Below are positions 40,368 through 48,925 of a stretch of 64,000 nucleotides of DNA, one piece after another. The position numbers and the translations under genes are program-made. Position 1 is the stretch's first letter; each line of letters starts with the position of its first letter. The DNA comes from Haemophilus sp. C1 (GTDB lineage Bacteria > Pseudomonadota > Gammaproteobacteria > Enterobacterales > Pasteurellaceae), in the NCBI RefSeq assembly GCF_001276515.1, contig NZ_LDVZ01000001.1:100797-164796 (forward strand). Direction: 5' to 3'. The notes under the pieces are model-generated. The model worked only from the letters and a program-made list of their open reading frames with translations. It did no database searches and was not told where the DNA came from.

Positions 40368-41086
40368 TAAATTTTCCCAGTCACAACACGTTTCAGCATC
40401 CTGAAAAATAGTTTCGCATGCATTTTACTAATCAGCCAATTATCAACCCAACCACGAAAATGTGAAATACCGTTTTGTTCATATTTTATAGGGGTTGCAA
40501 TCCAAACCATTGGTATACGTTCCCAGTGGCAATGTACTAAAATCTCAATGTCGAAATCCATACGCTCGCCTAAATTAACCTGCTCAATAATCGTAACAAC
40601 CGACTCTAAGGGATATAAACGGAAACCGCACATTCCATCTTCAATAGCTAAAGAACAAGTGTTAATGGCAATCCAAAAATTCGTAATTTTACGGCCATAC
40701 AAACGAGACTTAGGAGCATCATCGCCATAAATAGGTTTTCCACAAATTACTGCATTTGGATATTGTTGTGCTTTCACTAACATTTTTTGAATATCCTCAA
40801 GATGATGCTGTCCATCAGCATCAACTTGTACAGCATGACTAAATCCCTCTGATTTCGCAGCTTTTAATCCTGTTTTTACCGCGGCTCCTTTTCCCCCATT
40901 TTTAGAACGATAAATAACAGAGACATTTGGCAATATCGCTAATGTTTCAAGCACACTTGTTTGCTCTTTTTGCGAGGCATCATCGACGATAATAACAGGC
41001 AAACCAAGAGCTAATAAATCTTGCACAACCTGTGTCACTGTACTGGAATGATTGTAGTGTGGAACTAACGCAACGGGATTAAACAT
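40367..41086 (-). CDS. Family 2 glycosyltransferase
   Basis: 239 residues from the ATG at 41086, preceded by AAGGAG. ALVPHYNHSSTVTQVVQDLL opens the GT-A fold, VIIVDDASQK near 40 is the nucleotide-binding aspartate pair, and HAVQVDADGQHHLEDI near 95 contains the DxD metal site. It probably transfers a sugar to a lipid or aryl carrier at the cytoplasmic face. Immediately followed by the LpxL-type acyltransferase, matching the glycosyltransferase/acyltransferase unit of known aryl polyene clusters. Confidence 0.88.
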   Translation of the reverse strand: MFNPVALVPHYNHSSTVTQVVQDLLALGLPVIIVDDASQKEQTSVLETLAILPNVSVIYRSKNGGKGAAVKTGLKAAKSEGFSHAVQVDADGQHHLEDIQKMLVKAQQYPNAVICGKPIYGDDAPKSRLYGRKITNFWIAINTCSLAIEDGMCGFRLYPLESVVTIIEQVNLGERMDFDIEILVHCHWERIPMVWIATPIKYEQNGISHFRGWVDNWLISKMHAKLFFRMLKRVVTGKI

Positions 41087-41096
41087 TATTTTCTCC

Positions 41097-42731
41097 TTAA
41101 CAAAGTCTTTCAATAATAAGACCACTTGCACAGAGGCTTTCTGCATTTCTAAGGGTAAATTTCATACGATGTTTATCCTGATCCCAAATTAGAGTTAATT
41201 CAACATAATCATTTGGGCGAAGAAAGGCTTGGTATTTCAAATTATCGATTCTTTCTATTTCAAAATTTCGCCCTAAAAATTCTTGTGACTTTTCTACCGT
41301 CCACTGTAATTCTACAACTCCAGGAACAAGTGGAAAATTTGAAAAATGCCCTTTGAAATAAATTAAATCCAGAGGCACAACACCTTTAAAGGTTATTGAA
41401 TTATCTTCAGTTTGATTCTCATACCAAATTGGCTCTCTTAATTCGTTATAACAAACAGCTTCAAAGTCACTACGTTGTATTTTTGACTGCGCACTACGAG
41501 GCAGTTCTGTCGTGAATCGCCAATAACGAGGATGAGCAAATAACTCATGACTGAGAGATAGATTTAATTTTAATCCTTCAATAAGTGCCTTACGTCCATT
41601 TTCACGAATGAATGAAATTCCTATTTCATTTAAAGCTAACCATGCCACAATTCGTTGTTTTTCAGGATGTTGTGCAACATATGCATCCATTATCAATTCA
41701 CTACGCTGTAAACACTGCTCTATCGTTACTAACGATAGGCGCTTATCTCCTAACTTAACGATACGATCAATACGTCCTAATAAATGGAATCCTTCTTTAT
41801 ATAAATCTACTGCATCAGCTGTTTGTTCTCGCCCTTCAGTACGACTTGATTCCACCCATAATGCGCCTTCATCATTTATACCAAGTTTTATATCAAATAA
41901 AGGTTTCCACAATTGAGTAGGTTGCCGAAAAGCAATACATCCCGTTTCTGTACTACCATATCCTTCCATAACTGGGCTATGTGTAGCTTGTTGAATAGCT
42001 AAACCTAACTGTTCATCTAAGGCTCCACCAGAAGAAATTATACCTGCAAGATGACAATCTGCCGATTTAAGCATATCTAAATTCATTCTACTAAGTAATG
42101 CCGGGCTAGTAATCCATAATGTTTCTATTTCATCTTGACTATTCATAATCAAACGCTCTGGATAAATAACCTGCTCTCTTCCCAATAACCACTGTTTTCC
42201 TTGCAATCTATGCCAAAGAGGAATTAAAACGCGATAGGTTAAGCCATAAAAATGCTGAATACTAACAGTACCTATAACAGATAAAGTATTTTGTTGGAAA
42301 GGTAAAAACTTACCAACCTCAATAGCCTCTCTCCATAAAATATCAGCCGTTTTTACCAAAACTTTAGCTTCCCCACTACTCCCCGACGTTTTCATACAAA
42401 TTTTGGCTTGAGAAACAGTAGGATCGAATGGCTGAATTTCTGTAATATGCTGCAAGCAGCCATACTTTTTAAACTTATTATCATCAAGAAATAAGGTCGT
42501 GTTATCAGCAATCCATTGCTGATTTTCTACCAGCAAATTTGGTGGTAATAATACAGTGATATTTTCCTGAAAACATGCTATAAGCACACAAGCAAAATTT
42601 GCAGCATCTTCAAACCAAAGTCCAATAGAATGAACATCATCTTGCCGAAATTGCTTTGCAATCTGTGCCACTCTCAAAAAAAAATCATCTTCCTCCCAAT
42701 GAGGATGTATAGCAATTAAATTCTTTTTCAT
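41097..42731 (-). CDS. Aryl/acyl-ACP ligase fused to a hotdog dehydratase
   Basis: 544 residues. Residues 1-~445 are an AMP-binding ligase: CMKTSGSSGEAKVLVKTA near 113 is the P-loop, EGYGSTETGCIAF near 262 the A5 region, and LLGRIDRIVKLGDKRLSLV near 320 the hinge, with PRSAQSKIQR carrying the C-terminal lysine. Residues ~445-544 form a separate FabZ/ApeI-type hotdog: LIYFKGHFSNFPLVPGVVEL includes the catalytic histidine. So one protein could load the aryl starter and dehydrate the beta-hydroxy chain. In E. coli these are separate proteins (ApeH and ApeI). A second, unfused ligase lies just upstream. Confidence 0.85.
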   Translation of the reverse strand: MKKNLIAIHPHWEEDDFFLRVAQIAKQFRQDDVHSIGLWFEDAANFACVLIACFQENITVLLPPNLLVENQQWIADNTTLFLDDNKFKKYGCLQHITEIQPFDPTVSQAKICMKTSGSSGEAKVLVKTADILWREAIEVGKFLPFQQNTLSVIGTVSIQHFYGLTYRVLIPLWHRLQGKQWLLGREQVIYPERLIMNSQDEIETLWITSPALLSRMNLDMLKSADCHLAGIISSGGALDEQLGLAIQQATHSPVMEGYGSTETGCIAFRQPTQLWKPLFDIKLGINDEGALWVESSRTEGREQTADAVDLYKEGFHLLGRIDRIVKLGDKRLSLVTIEQCLQRSELIMDAYVAQHPEKQRIVAWLALNEIGISFIRENGRKALIEGLKLNLSLSHELFAHPRYWRFTTELPRSAQSKIQRSDFEAVCYNELREPIWYENQTEDNSITFKGVVPLDLIYFKGHFSNFPLVPGVVELQWTVEKSQEFLGRNFEIERIDNLKYQAFLRPNDYVELTLIWDQDKHRMKFTLRNAESLCASGLIIERLC

Positions 42732-42734
42732 AAT

Positions 42735-43268
42735 CTATTTATATTTAGGGCGAACAATCCATTCAATTAACATAACAGCCCCCATAATAAAATAAGCTAC
42801 ACCGCCCGTATAAAATGCCCAAAGTTCAATCTGTTCAAACAAAATTAAACCACTTGACATCACTATATTCAGAATAAAAACACCACACCAAATTTGCGTT
42901 ACTTTACGTGTATAAGCAACAGCCTCAAAAGGCAAATTAGGTGTTTGTAAACGGGCTAAACGCTCCACAAAAGTTTGTTTTGCCCATAAACTTCCCCCGA
43001 AGGATATCAACATAATACTGTTAATAACAACAGGATACCAATACATAAGATTAAATGTTCTTGTTATCCCTACTAAAAGAAGTAGCATTGACATAAAAAT
43101 AGCAAAAAGCCGTAAAAATTTAACAGCTTGTAGACTTTTAAATAACCATAAAATAGACAAACCAAAAGCAAAATAAGACAAAAATTTTGCTTGTGGCTGG
43201 CATAAAATACATAATGGATATGCAATCGAAAGTAATGTTAATAAAGTATTTACGCTTAGTTTAAACAT
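42735..43268 (-). CDS. Polytopic membrane protein of the polyene cluster (COG4648-like)
   Basis: 177 residues with five to six hydrophobic segments and few charged residues. I do not recognise catalytic motifs. Its length and its place between two ACP ligase genes match the conserved membrane protein of E. coli-type aryl polyene clusters (ApeG position). It may anchor the cytoplasmic synthase to the inner membrane. Overlaps the upstream ligase by eight bases. Confidence 0.75.
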   Translation of the reverse strand: MFKLSVNTLLTLLSIAYPLCILCQPQAKFLSYFAFGLSILWLFKSLQAVKFLRLFAIFMSMLLLLVGITRTFNLMYWYPVVINSIMLISFGGSLWAKQTFVERLARLQTPNLPFEAVAYTRKVTQIWCGVFILNIVMSSGLILFEQIELWAFYTGGVAYFIMGAVMLIEWIVRPKYK

Positions 43269-44592
43269 AAAATTCGTCTAACTTTTTTGATCGACAAAGA
43301 TTTTCAAAGTCTATTTTACTTAATTTAGATTGCGCATTACGCGGTAGCTTATTCGTGAATCGCCAAAAACGAGGAAAAGCCATTTTGTCTTGTGTATGAG
43401 CAAGGTGTTGTTTTAACGTTGTAACCAAAATTTTACGACTCTGATGGTAAACAGACATTCCACTTTCAGAAAGTGCCACCCAAGCTACAAGTCTATCAAA
43501 ATCAGGATGTTTCCCAACAAAAATATCTTCAACCCAATGATGCTGCAATAATGCATTTTCCACACTTAACAGAGAAATACGTTTATCCCCTAATTTTAAG
43601 ATACGATCTGCTCTTCCTAGCATCTCAAAATATGTTGAATGCAAACAAACGACATCTTCTGTTTGCTCCCTTCCTTTAGCCCACGGAGCTTCAACCCATA
43701 ATGCTGAACGATCATCAACACCAATCATCACATTTTCCATTGGCTTCCAATGTTGATTACGTTGTTTTGTTGCAATAGCGCCAATTTCAGTGGTGCCATA
43801 AAAATCAATAACATCAACATTAGTTATTGTAAAAATATTCTCTCCTACATCCTCTGAAAGTCTTCCTCCCGCCGATACAATAGCGGTTAAATTCGGAAAC
43901 TTAAGACGATTCCAATCAATGCTACACAACATTGTCGGACTGGTAATCAACACACTTTTTTCTGCTTGTTTACAGGCTGAAGAAACCATTTCAGGAAAAA
44001 ATTGTTGTTTACGTTCAATTTGCCACCCCAGTACTAATGGCATCATAATCTGACAAATTAAACCATATAAATGTTGAATACTAACTGTGCTAATTGCGGT
44101 ATAGCTATTATCTGATGTAAAACCAAACGTTTTCGCACAAGCTTGAGCATTCTGCCAAAGCTGTCCTGCCGTTTTTGTAATAATTTTAGGGCTACCAGTA
44201 CTTCCTGAGGTTTTCAATAAAAATTCCGTTTCAGAAATAAAATCCATAAGTGACTTGTCTGGAATAATTTTCTCTATATATTCAGTTGCAAAACAATCAA
44301 ACTGAACGGCATCATCAAGAGGAAACTGAGTATCGGTAAGCCACAAATCAACTAATGATTTGCCCCAAACTAGGTTTTCTTCTGCTAAATTAGGTAAAAA
44401 AATCGCACGGACATTAGCGTGCCAACAAGCAAGCAGGGTACAAGCAAGCTTTGCGCCATCTTCAAACCATAATGCAACACTAGAAATTTTGTGTTGTCTA
44501 AATTGGTGTACGATTTGCCAAACTCGCTTTTCAAAATCAATATAGAGCCATACTGGATTTTGAGCGATATAATGAGAAGATAAAAATTGCAT
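43261..44592 (-). CDS. Aryl/acyl-ACP ligase (AMP-binding)
   Basis: 443 residues. LLKTSGSTGSPKIITKTAGQLW near 148 is the AMP-binding P-loop, IDFYGTTEIGAIA near 263 the A5 motif, and MLGRADRILKLGDKRISLLS near 333 the hinge to the lid domain; LPRNAQSKLSK near 425 holds the C-terminal lysine. It should activate an aromatic acid such as 4-hydroxybenzoate and load it onto an ACP to prime the polyene. It is a clear paralogue of the ligase half of the neighbouring fused protein (WFEDGAKLACTLLACW against WFEDAANFACVLIACF), so the pair arose by tandem duplication. Overlaps the membrane protein gene by eight bases. Confidence 0.85.
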   Translation of the reverse strand: MQFLSSHYIAQNPVWLYIDFEKRVWQIVHQFRQHKISSVALWFEDGAKLACTLLACWHANVRAIFLPNLAEENLVWGKSLVDLWLTDTQFPLDDAVQFDCFATEYIEKIIPDKSLMDFISETEFLLKTSGSTGSPKIITKTAGQLWQNAQACAKTFGFTSDNSYTAISTVSIQHLYGLICQIMMPLVLGWQIERKQQFFPEMVSSACKQAEKSVLITSPTMLCSIDWNRLKFPNLTAIVSAGGRLSEDVGENIFTITNVDVIDFYGTTEIGAIATKQRNQHWKPMENVMIGVDDRSALWVEAPWAKGREQTEDVVCLHSTYFEMLGRADRILKLGDKRISLLSVENALLQHHWVEDIFVGKHPDFDRLVAWVALSESGMSVYHQSRKILVTTLKQHLAHTQDKMAFPRFWRFTNKLPRNAQSKLSKIDFENLCRSKKLDEFYV

Positions 44593-44627
44593 AATCTAAA
44601 TAAGGTAGGAAAATACCTACCATCTAA

Positions 44628-44879
44628 TTACTCCGTATTCTGACTAATTTTTAACACAGCTTGTATGACATCAGCGACTGTGCGAACATTACGAAAATCT
44701 TCCGCTTGAAGTTTATAACCTGTTTCACGCTTAATATGATCAATTAAATCAATTGCATCAATACTGTCTATTTCCAAATCCTGATATAAATTTGTATCAA
44801 GAGTGACCTTATTTGGATCAACCTCAAAAAGTGTTTCTAATGCATTAACCAATACTATTTGAATTTCTTGTTCAGTCAT
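44628..44879 (-). CDS. Acyl carrier protein (second of an adjacent pair)
   Basis: 83 residues. DLEIDSIDAIDLIDHIK near residue 35 contains the serine for phosphopantetheine attachment (in DSI) and the typical recognition helix. Acidic and all-helical, as expected. With the neighbouring ACP it probably carries the aryl starter and growing polyene chain (ApeF/ApeE positions). The two are only nine bases apart and are not close copies, so they may have different jobs such as starter loading versus chain extension. Confidence 0.93.
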   Translation of the reverse strand: MTEQEIQIVLVNALETLFEVDPNKVTLDTNLYQDLEIDSIDAIDLIDHIKRETGYKLQAEDFRNVRTVADVIQAVLKISQNTE

Positions 44880-44888
44880 GATTAACCC

Positions 44889-45146
44889 CTAGTTATTTTG
44901 TTCACGAATAAACTTTGCCAACGTTGCGACAGATTCAAAGTGATCTCTTAATCCTTGCTTCTCACTATCTAATTGCAAATTGAATGCTTTTTGCACAGCA
45001 AGCCCCAATTCCAATGCATCTACAGAATCCAAACCTAAACCATCATCGCCAAATAATGGTGCATCCGTTTCTATATCCTCAACAGTCATATCTTCAAGAG
45101 CAAGACTATCAATGATCAGCTGTTTTAATTGTTGTTCTAGTTCCAT
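44889..45146 (-). CDS. Acyl carrier protein (first of an adjacent pair)
   Basis: 85 residues. GLGLDSVDALELGLAVQKAF near residue 37 carries the modification serine (DSV). It starts 16 bases after the acyltransferase stop and is followed by a second ACP. Probably one of the two ACPs of the aryl polyene synthase. Confidence 0.93.
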   Translation of the reverse strand: MELEQQLKQLIIDSLALEDMTVEDIETDAPLFGDDGLGLDSVDALELGLAVQKAFNLQLDSEKQGLRDHFESVATLAKFIREQNN

Positions 45147-45162
45147 AATGTTTCCTTAAAAT

Positions 45163-45927
45163 TTAATGAGTTTGTGAATTAAATAAATCTTCTAATTGCT
45201 TTTTCAAACGACGAGAAGCTATTGGTAGTGGTTTTTCAGATAATAACACTTTAGGATCAATATCCTCTCCAACTTTGAGCTCATAACAAATTTTATTTGT
45301 CGCGATTTTATACCAAGGCTGCCCTTTCTTTAAACTAGGAGGGGTCATCTTTATTATAATAGGTGTAATAAGACTTGAACTACGTAAGCCAATTGACAGA
45401 GCTCCTCGATGTAAATTTACGATTCCATCTAAACCTGTTCTCGTTCCTTCTGGAAAAAGTAATAAGGATTCTTCTTGCAAAATTTGATGGCTTTTTTCTA
45501 ACACTTCCTCACTTTCGCTATTAGGTAAAAAACCACAAGCAATGATAGGAAAAACCATAACTGGATTTTTTAACAAGTCTTTTTTAACAATACAATTCAA
45601 ACGAGGTACTTTACTAAAAATCAATACAACATCAATCAATGAAGGATGATTTGCCACAACCAATTGACCTTTTCGTCCTAAACGTTCAAATCCCTCATAT
45701 TTTACTTCTAGCAATCCGGCCCAAATCATATATTTAACGAAGAAAGCCCAAATATTACCCACTAATTGCCGAGCCTTAAATTGTTGTGAAAAATCACCAC
45801 ACTTTGCACGTTTGACATAAGGATAAAGAATAATTCTATATGCAATCCCAAGTAAACCGAACAAGAAAAAACCGAAAGCTGTACCTATAAAACGGCGTAC
45901 AAAATCTATTTTTTCTGCCATTTCCAA
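45163..45927 (-). CDS. PlsC-type 1-acyl-glycerol-3-phosphate acyltransferase homologue
   Basis: 254 residues, with an N-terminal membrane helix (TAFGFFLFGLLGIAYRIILY). VVANHPSLIDVVLI near residue 88 is the NHx4D acyltransfer motif, and LLLFPEGTRTG near 155 the substrate-binding block. In E. coli-type clusters an acyltransferase stands at this point between the chain-length factor and the ACPs (ApeD). It may transfer the polyene acyl to glycerol or a related acceptor. Overlaps the chain-length factor gene by 22 bases. Confidence 0.87.
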   Translation of the reverse strand: MEMAEKIDFVRRFIGTAFGFFLFGLLGIAYRIILYPYVKRAKCGDFSQQFKARQLVGNIWAFFVKYMIWAGLLEVKYEGFERLGRKGQLVVANHPSLIDVVLIFSKVPRLNCIVKKDLLKNPVMVFPIIACGFLPNSESEEVLEKSHQILQEESLLLFPEGTRTGLDGIVNLHRGALSIGLRSSSLITPIIIKMTPPSLKKGQPWYKIATNKICYELKVGEDIDPKVLLSEKPLPIASRRLKKQLEDLFNSQTH

Positions 45928-46670
45928 ATTGCTCCTGAACTACTTACAGTATCCCATTCCATTTTTTTTACAAATTGGTTATGAACCCACATCAATGTGC
46001 TATCTGATGTAAACAATGAAGATTTACAAACAGTTAATTTTTCTTGATTTATAGTAGAAAGAGCCAAACTGTACTGCTCACCTTTCTCAATAACCATTGC
46101 TAATGCATAAGCAAAAGGTTGTCGTTCAACAGGTTGAACATTATAACTTTCTGCGAGTGGATACTCTGACGAGACAACTAATACCTGTTCATATCCATCA
46201 TTTAACAATAAATAAGCCTCTAATAAAGCCGTTTCAAGATTATCTTGACGAGCCGTAATCGCTATCGTTTCAGTTGTTACTTGACGAAATTCAGACCATT
46301 GCCCAACCAACGCATTATGTACTGATAAACTAAATGAGGTGGGCGAAACGTCGCCCTCTGTCAAAAGTTGTTGCCATAAAGCAAAATTACGATTGATCTC
46401 GCTATTTCTTGAAGCATACACTACAGGAATGTTACTCTGTTCTTCGGGTACAAGTTCCCAAGCAGCTTCAAAAAACAAACGTGCGAGATCGCTCAAACGA
46501 CGACGTTTCATTGCAGGTAAAAAAGTGAGTTTAGGCGTAAAATCTTCAAAAGAAGATCTATTTTTATACCAATGCTCGGCACCTAAACGCCAATCATCTT
46601 CAGATAACAGTTTATTAGTTACAACTTTCCACTCTACAATGTGAAAAGAAAATTCACACTTTTGATCCAT
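45906..46670 (-). CDS. Ketosynthase chain-length factor homologue
   Basis: 254 residues of the truncated ketoacyl-synthase family (Ketoacyl-synt_2, ApeC type). FSFHIVEWKVV starts the fold, and VVYASRNSEINRNFALWQQLL near 85 and TSFSLSVHNALVGQWSE near 105 align with the N-terminal half of ketosynthases. The nucleophilic cysteine of KS enzymes is absent, so it cannot condense on its own and should pair with a catalytic ketosynthase (ApeO-like partner at 57469-58689) to form the polyene-building dimer and set chain length. Confidence 0.83.
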   Translation of the reverse strand: MDQKCEFSFHIVEWKVVTNKLLSEDDWRLGAEHWYKNRSSFEDFTPKLTFLPAMKRRRLSDLARLFFEAAWELVPEEQSNIPVVYASRNSEINRNFALWQQLLTEGDVSPTSFSLSVHNALVGQWSEFRQVTTETIAITARQDNLETALLEAYLLLNDGYEQVLVVSSEYPLAESYNVQPVERQPFAYALAMVIEKGEQYSLALSTINQEKLTVCKSSLFTSDSTLMWVHNQFVKKMEWDTVSSSGAIWKWQKK

Positions 46671-46679
46671 GTCAGCTAA

Positions 46680-47117
46680 TTAATAATTTTTGAACAGCTC
46701 TGCGACAATACGATCAGCTTGACCTTGTACACCTTGTGATTTTGACAATGCCTGTTCTTCCGCACTACGTTGTTTATAAACAACTTCACCAATTTTAGTA
46801 TAATCGTCCCCTTCCAATTCCTGCACTCGAATAGTTGTACGTAATACAACGTCATTACGAGTATTAATAGCGTAATTCAACATATATTTACACGATTCTT
46901 TCGGAATACTATTCACATAAACTTGACTTGTAATACCTTTATTTTTCAAGCTGTTTACAATACTTGGTACAAATGATGGCAAACGCGGTTTTTTCGCTTC
47001 CTTAATACAAATATGATTTAAATTATCACGTTTTTCTATGGGGGTAATCGTCGCAAAGTTATTTGTACATGCACTCACAACCAATACACCTAACATCGCT
47101 AATGTTAATTTTTTCAT
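46680..47117 (-). CDS. Small lipoprotein of the polyene cluster
   Basis: 145 residues. Signal peptide with lipobox VSACTNN (cysteine ~residue 17). The mature domain has RDNLNHICIKEAKKPRLP early and a conserved SCKYMLNYAIN in the centre, with the two cysteines possibly bonded, and a beta-rich end (VLRTTIRVQELEG). I associate it with a family of small proteobacterial lipoproteins (Sbal_3080-like) with no known function. Lies between the KS-like gene and the chain-length factor. Confidence 0.75.
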   Translation of the reverse strand: MKKLTLAMLGVLVVSACTNNFATITPIEKRDNLNHICIKEAKKPRLPSFVPSIVNSLKNKGITSQVYVNSIPKESCKYMLNYAINTRNDVVLRTTIRVQELEGDDYTKIGEVVYKQRSAEEQALSKSQGVQGQADRIVAELFKNY

Positions 47118-47202
47118 TTTCTAATAATCCTCTATATCATTGCAGTAAAAAATTGCGCCAAGTTTACACGATTTTTTCTAAATAACAAATCAAGCTAAAA
47201 AC

Positions 47203-47697
47203 TCATTTTCCTCTAATCACCCACCACTGACTTTCATCGTTTGCTATATCATTAATATCTTCCAACACCCAACCAATCAAAGCAGTTTGATTGGGTTGAA
47301 CATCTAATTGAGCAAGTTGAAAAAGCTGGGGAAGTTGCAGTTTCTCTAAGGCAAGAAATAAACTCGTGCCTTGTAACTTTAATGTCTTCGCTAGTTGGAA
47401 AACTGTTGCATTACTTATATTTGCAGCAAAATCTAATGGGCTTGGTACATTCTCCATCATAAGTCCATTAAACATTTTGAAAAATTTACTCGGTGAATTA
47501 AATGATGATCCTAAGTAAATACAACTATCTTCAGATAAATAGGACTGTAGTTCTAAAGCACCAAATAAAGCAAGTTGAGTAAATCGACTTAATCGGCGAG
47601 CATCGATTCCTTTTATTTTTAAGTGTTGTCGCAACATTTTATCATCAATTGGTTCATGCAATTCAAATTGTGCCACTATTTCCATTTTAGTATCCAT
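47203..47697 (-). CDS. Short ketosynthase-like protein without active-site residues
   Basis: 164 residues. GIDARRLSRFTQLALFGALEL near residue 28, CIYLGSSFNSPSKFFKMFN near 60 and PSPLDFAANISNATVFQLAKTL near 84 follow the N-terminal half of beta-ketoacyl synthases, and the alignment stops before the nucleophile position; no C-terminal histidine motifs exist. It overlaps the preceding full KS gene by 22 bases. The pair may form a second KS/chain-length-factor-like dimer beside the one at 45906-46670. Alternatively it is a degenerate remnant; the clean overlap and open frame favour a functional protein. Confidence 0.7.
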   Translation of the reverse strand: MDTKMEIVAQFELHEPIDDKMLRQHLKIKGIDARRLSRFTQLALFGALELQSYLSEDSCIYLGSSFNSPSKFFKMFNGLMMENVPSPLDFAANISNATVFQLAKTLKLQGTSLFLALEKLQLPQLFQLAQLDVQPNQTALIGWVLEDINDIANDESQWWVIRGK

Positions 47698-48638
47698 CCA
47701 ATATTGCTACCACCAAAACCTAGAAAATAATTCAAGATTGTTTTAGGCTTATCTGATAAATGTAATTGTGTTAAAAGCCAAGCGGTTTCCATTGCTCCAC
47801 TAGCCCCAAGCGTATGCCCTAGCACTTTTTTGGGTAACATTAACATATCATCAGAACGAATAAGTGCTAGCTGTTGTAATAACGCATTCTCTTCGCGATC
47901 AAATTGCCCTCCCACAAAATGTGGTTTAATAAGATCAATATCTGTAGCGTCTTTATCCGCTTTATTTAAAATCTGCGTTATTAAGTCTTGTAATGATTTA
48001 TCACTATTATTTGTTAAACTAGCGTTATCGGTCACACTCACTATGGATGAAATTTGACATTCAGATGGCTCATGACTTAATGCAACACATCCTATGCCTT
48101 CCCCTAAAATAATACCATCTTCACTCTCAGTCTGAGACAATAGCCCCATTGCTTGAAAATGCTCAAACGTAAGCCGATTAAACATTTCAAAACCAACTAC
48201 AATCGCTTTGCGGCATATTCCTTGCTCAATCATTTTGCTTGCATATCCCATAGCTTGCGCCGATGAAGTACAAGAGGTGGCAATACTTAAAACAGGCGAG
48301 CCAAAATATTGTTTAAGCTGTTCCGCAATGCTCGTAATATTGGGAACTTCTGGTAAAGATTGGTGATGCTGAAAACGCCATTCACAATCCGCGATCGTAT
48401 AAGCTGTTGAACCTAGTAAAATAGGGATTTCAGATAACGCTGTCTGTTGCCAACCCGCTTTTTTAATACATATTTCAACTTGCTGAATAAGTAAATGAAC
48501 GAGAGCATTTAAACTCAATAATGGCTTATCAAACGCACTAAAATAGGGTAATTCAATCTCTCGTTCCAATTGAAGTGCGGTACGTTTTTGACAATTTTTT
48601 GCAGAAATTAAACTGCTTGCTTGAATATAAACCGCCAT
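47676..48638 (-). CDS. Beta-ketoacyl synthase (short, second pathway copy)
   Basis: 320 residues, shorter than the ~410 of FabF-like enzymes because the N-terminus and loops are reduced. ATSCTSSAQAMGYA near residue 122 has the nucleophilic cysteine, VLGHTLGASGAMETAWLL near 272 a catalytic histidine, but the usual HGTG is replaced by KPHFVGG, which still offers a histidine. It sits next to an ACP gene upstream and a KS-like partner downstream, so these three likely work as a unit, perhaps for the alkylresorcinol part of the product. Confidence 0.82.
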   Translation of the reverse strand: MAVYIQASSLISAKNCQKRTALQLEREIELPYFSAFDKPLLSLNALVHLLIQQVEICIKKAGWQQTALSEIPILLGSTAYTIADCEWRFQHHQSLPEVPNITSIAEQLKQYFGSPVLSIATSCTSSAQAMGYASKMIEQGICRKAIVVGFEMFNRLTFEHFQAMGLLSQTESEDGIILGEGIGCVALSHEPSECQISSIVSVTDNASLTNNSDKSLQDLITQILNKADKDATDIDLIKPHFVGGQFDREENALLQQLALIRSDDMLMLPKKVLGHTLGASGAMETAWLLTQLHLSDKPKTILNYFLGFGGSNIGWILKWK

Positions 48639-48925
48639 TATTTCGTGTGTTCCGCACGAATAAATGCCGCTAAATCATGCACATTCATCATATGTTTACG
48701 CACTTGACGATCCCCTTGCAAACGCACTTTAAAATGAGCCTGCAGGGCAACTACAATCTGTAAGGCATCAAGAGAATCCAATTGAATACGACTTTGGTCG
48801 CCAAAGAGTAGTTCATCATCGCTGATTTCTTCAGGCTCAAAATCATCTTTCTGAGATTCTGTCAAAATCAGCTTTTTTAATTCCAACTCTAATAATTGAG
48901 GTGCTAAAGTGAACGTATATTTCAT
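48638..48925 (-). CDS. Third acyl carrier protein of the cluster
   Basis: 95 residues. RIQLDSLDALQIVVALQAHF near residue 47 bears the DSL modification serine. Start overlaps the ABC permease stop (TAATG). It is separate from the tandem ACP pair at 44628-45146 and lies next to the short ketosynthase. In dialkylresorcinol loci a dedicated ACP is part of the dar set, so it may serve DarB; this is inference. Confidence 0.9.
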   Translation of the reverse strand: MKYTFTLAPQLLELELKKLILTESQKDDFEPEEISDDELLFGDQSRIQLDSLDALQIVVALQAHFKVRLQGDRQVRKHMMNVHDLAAFIRAEHTK

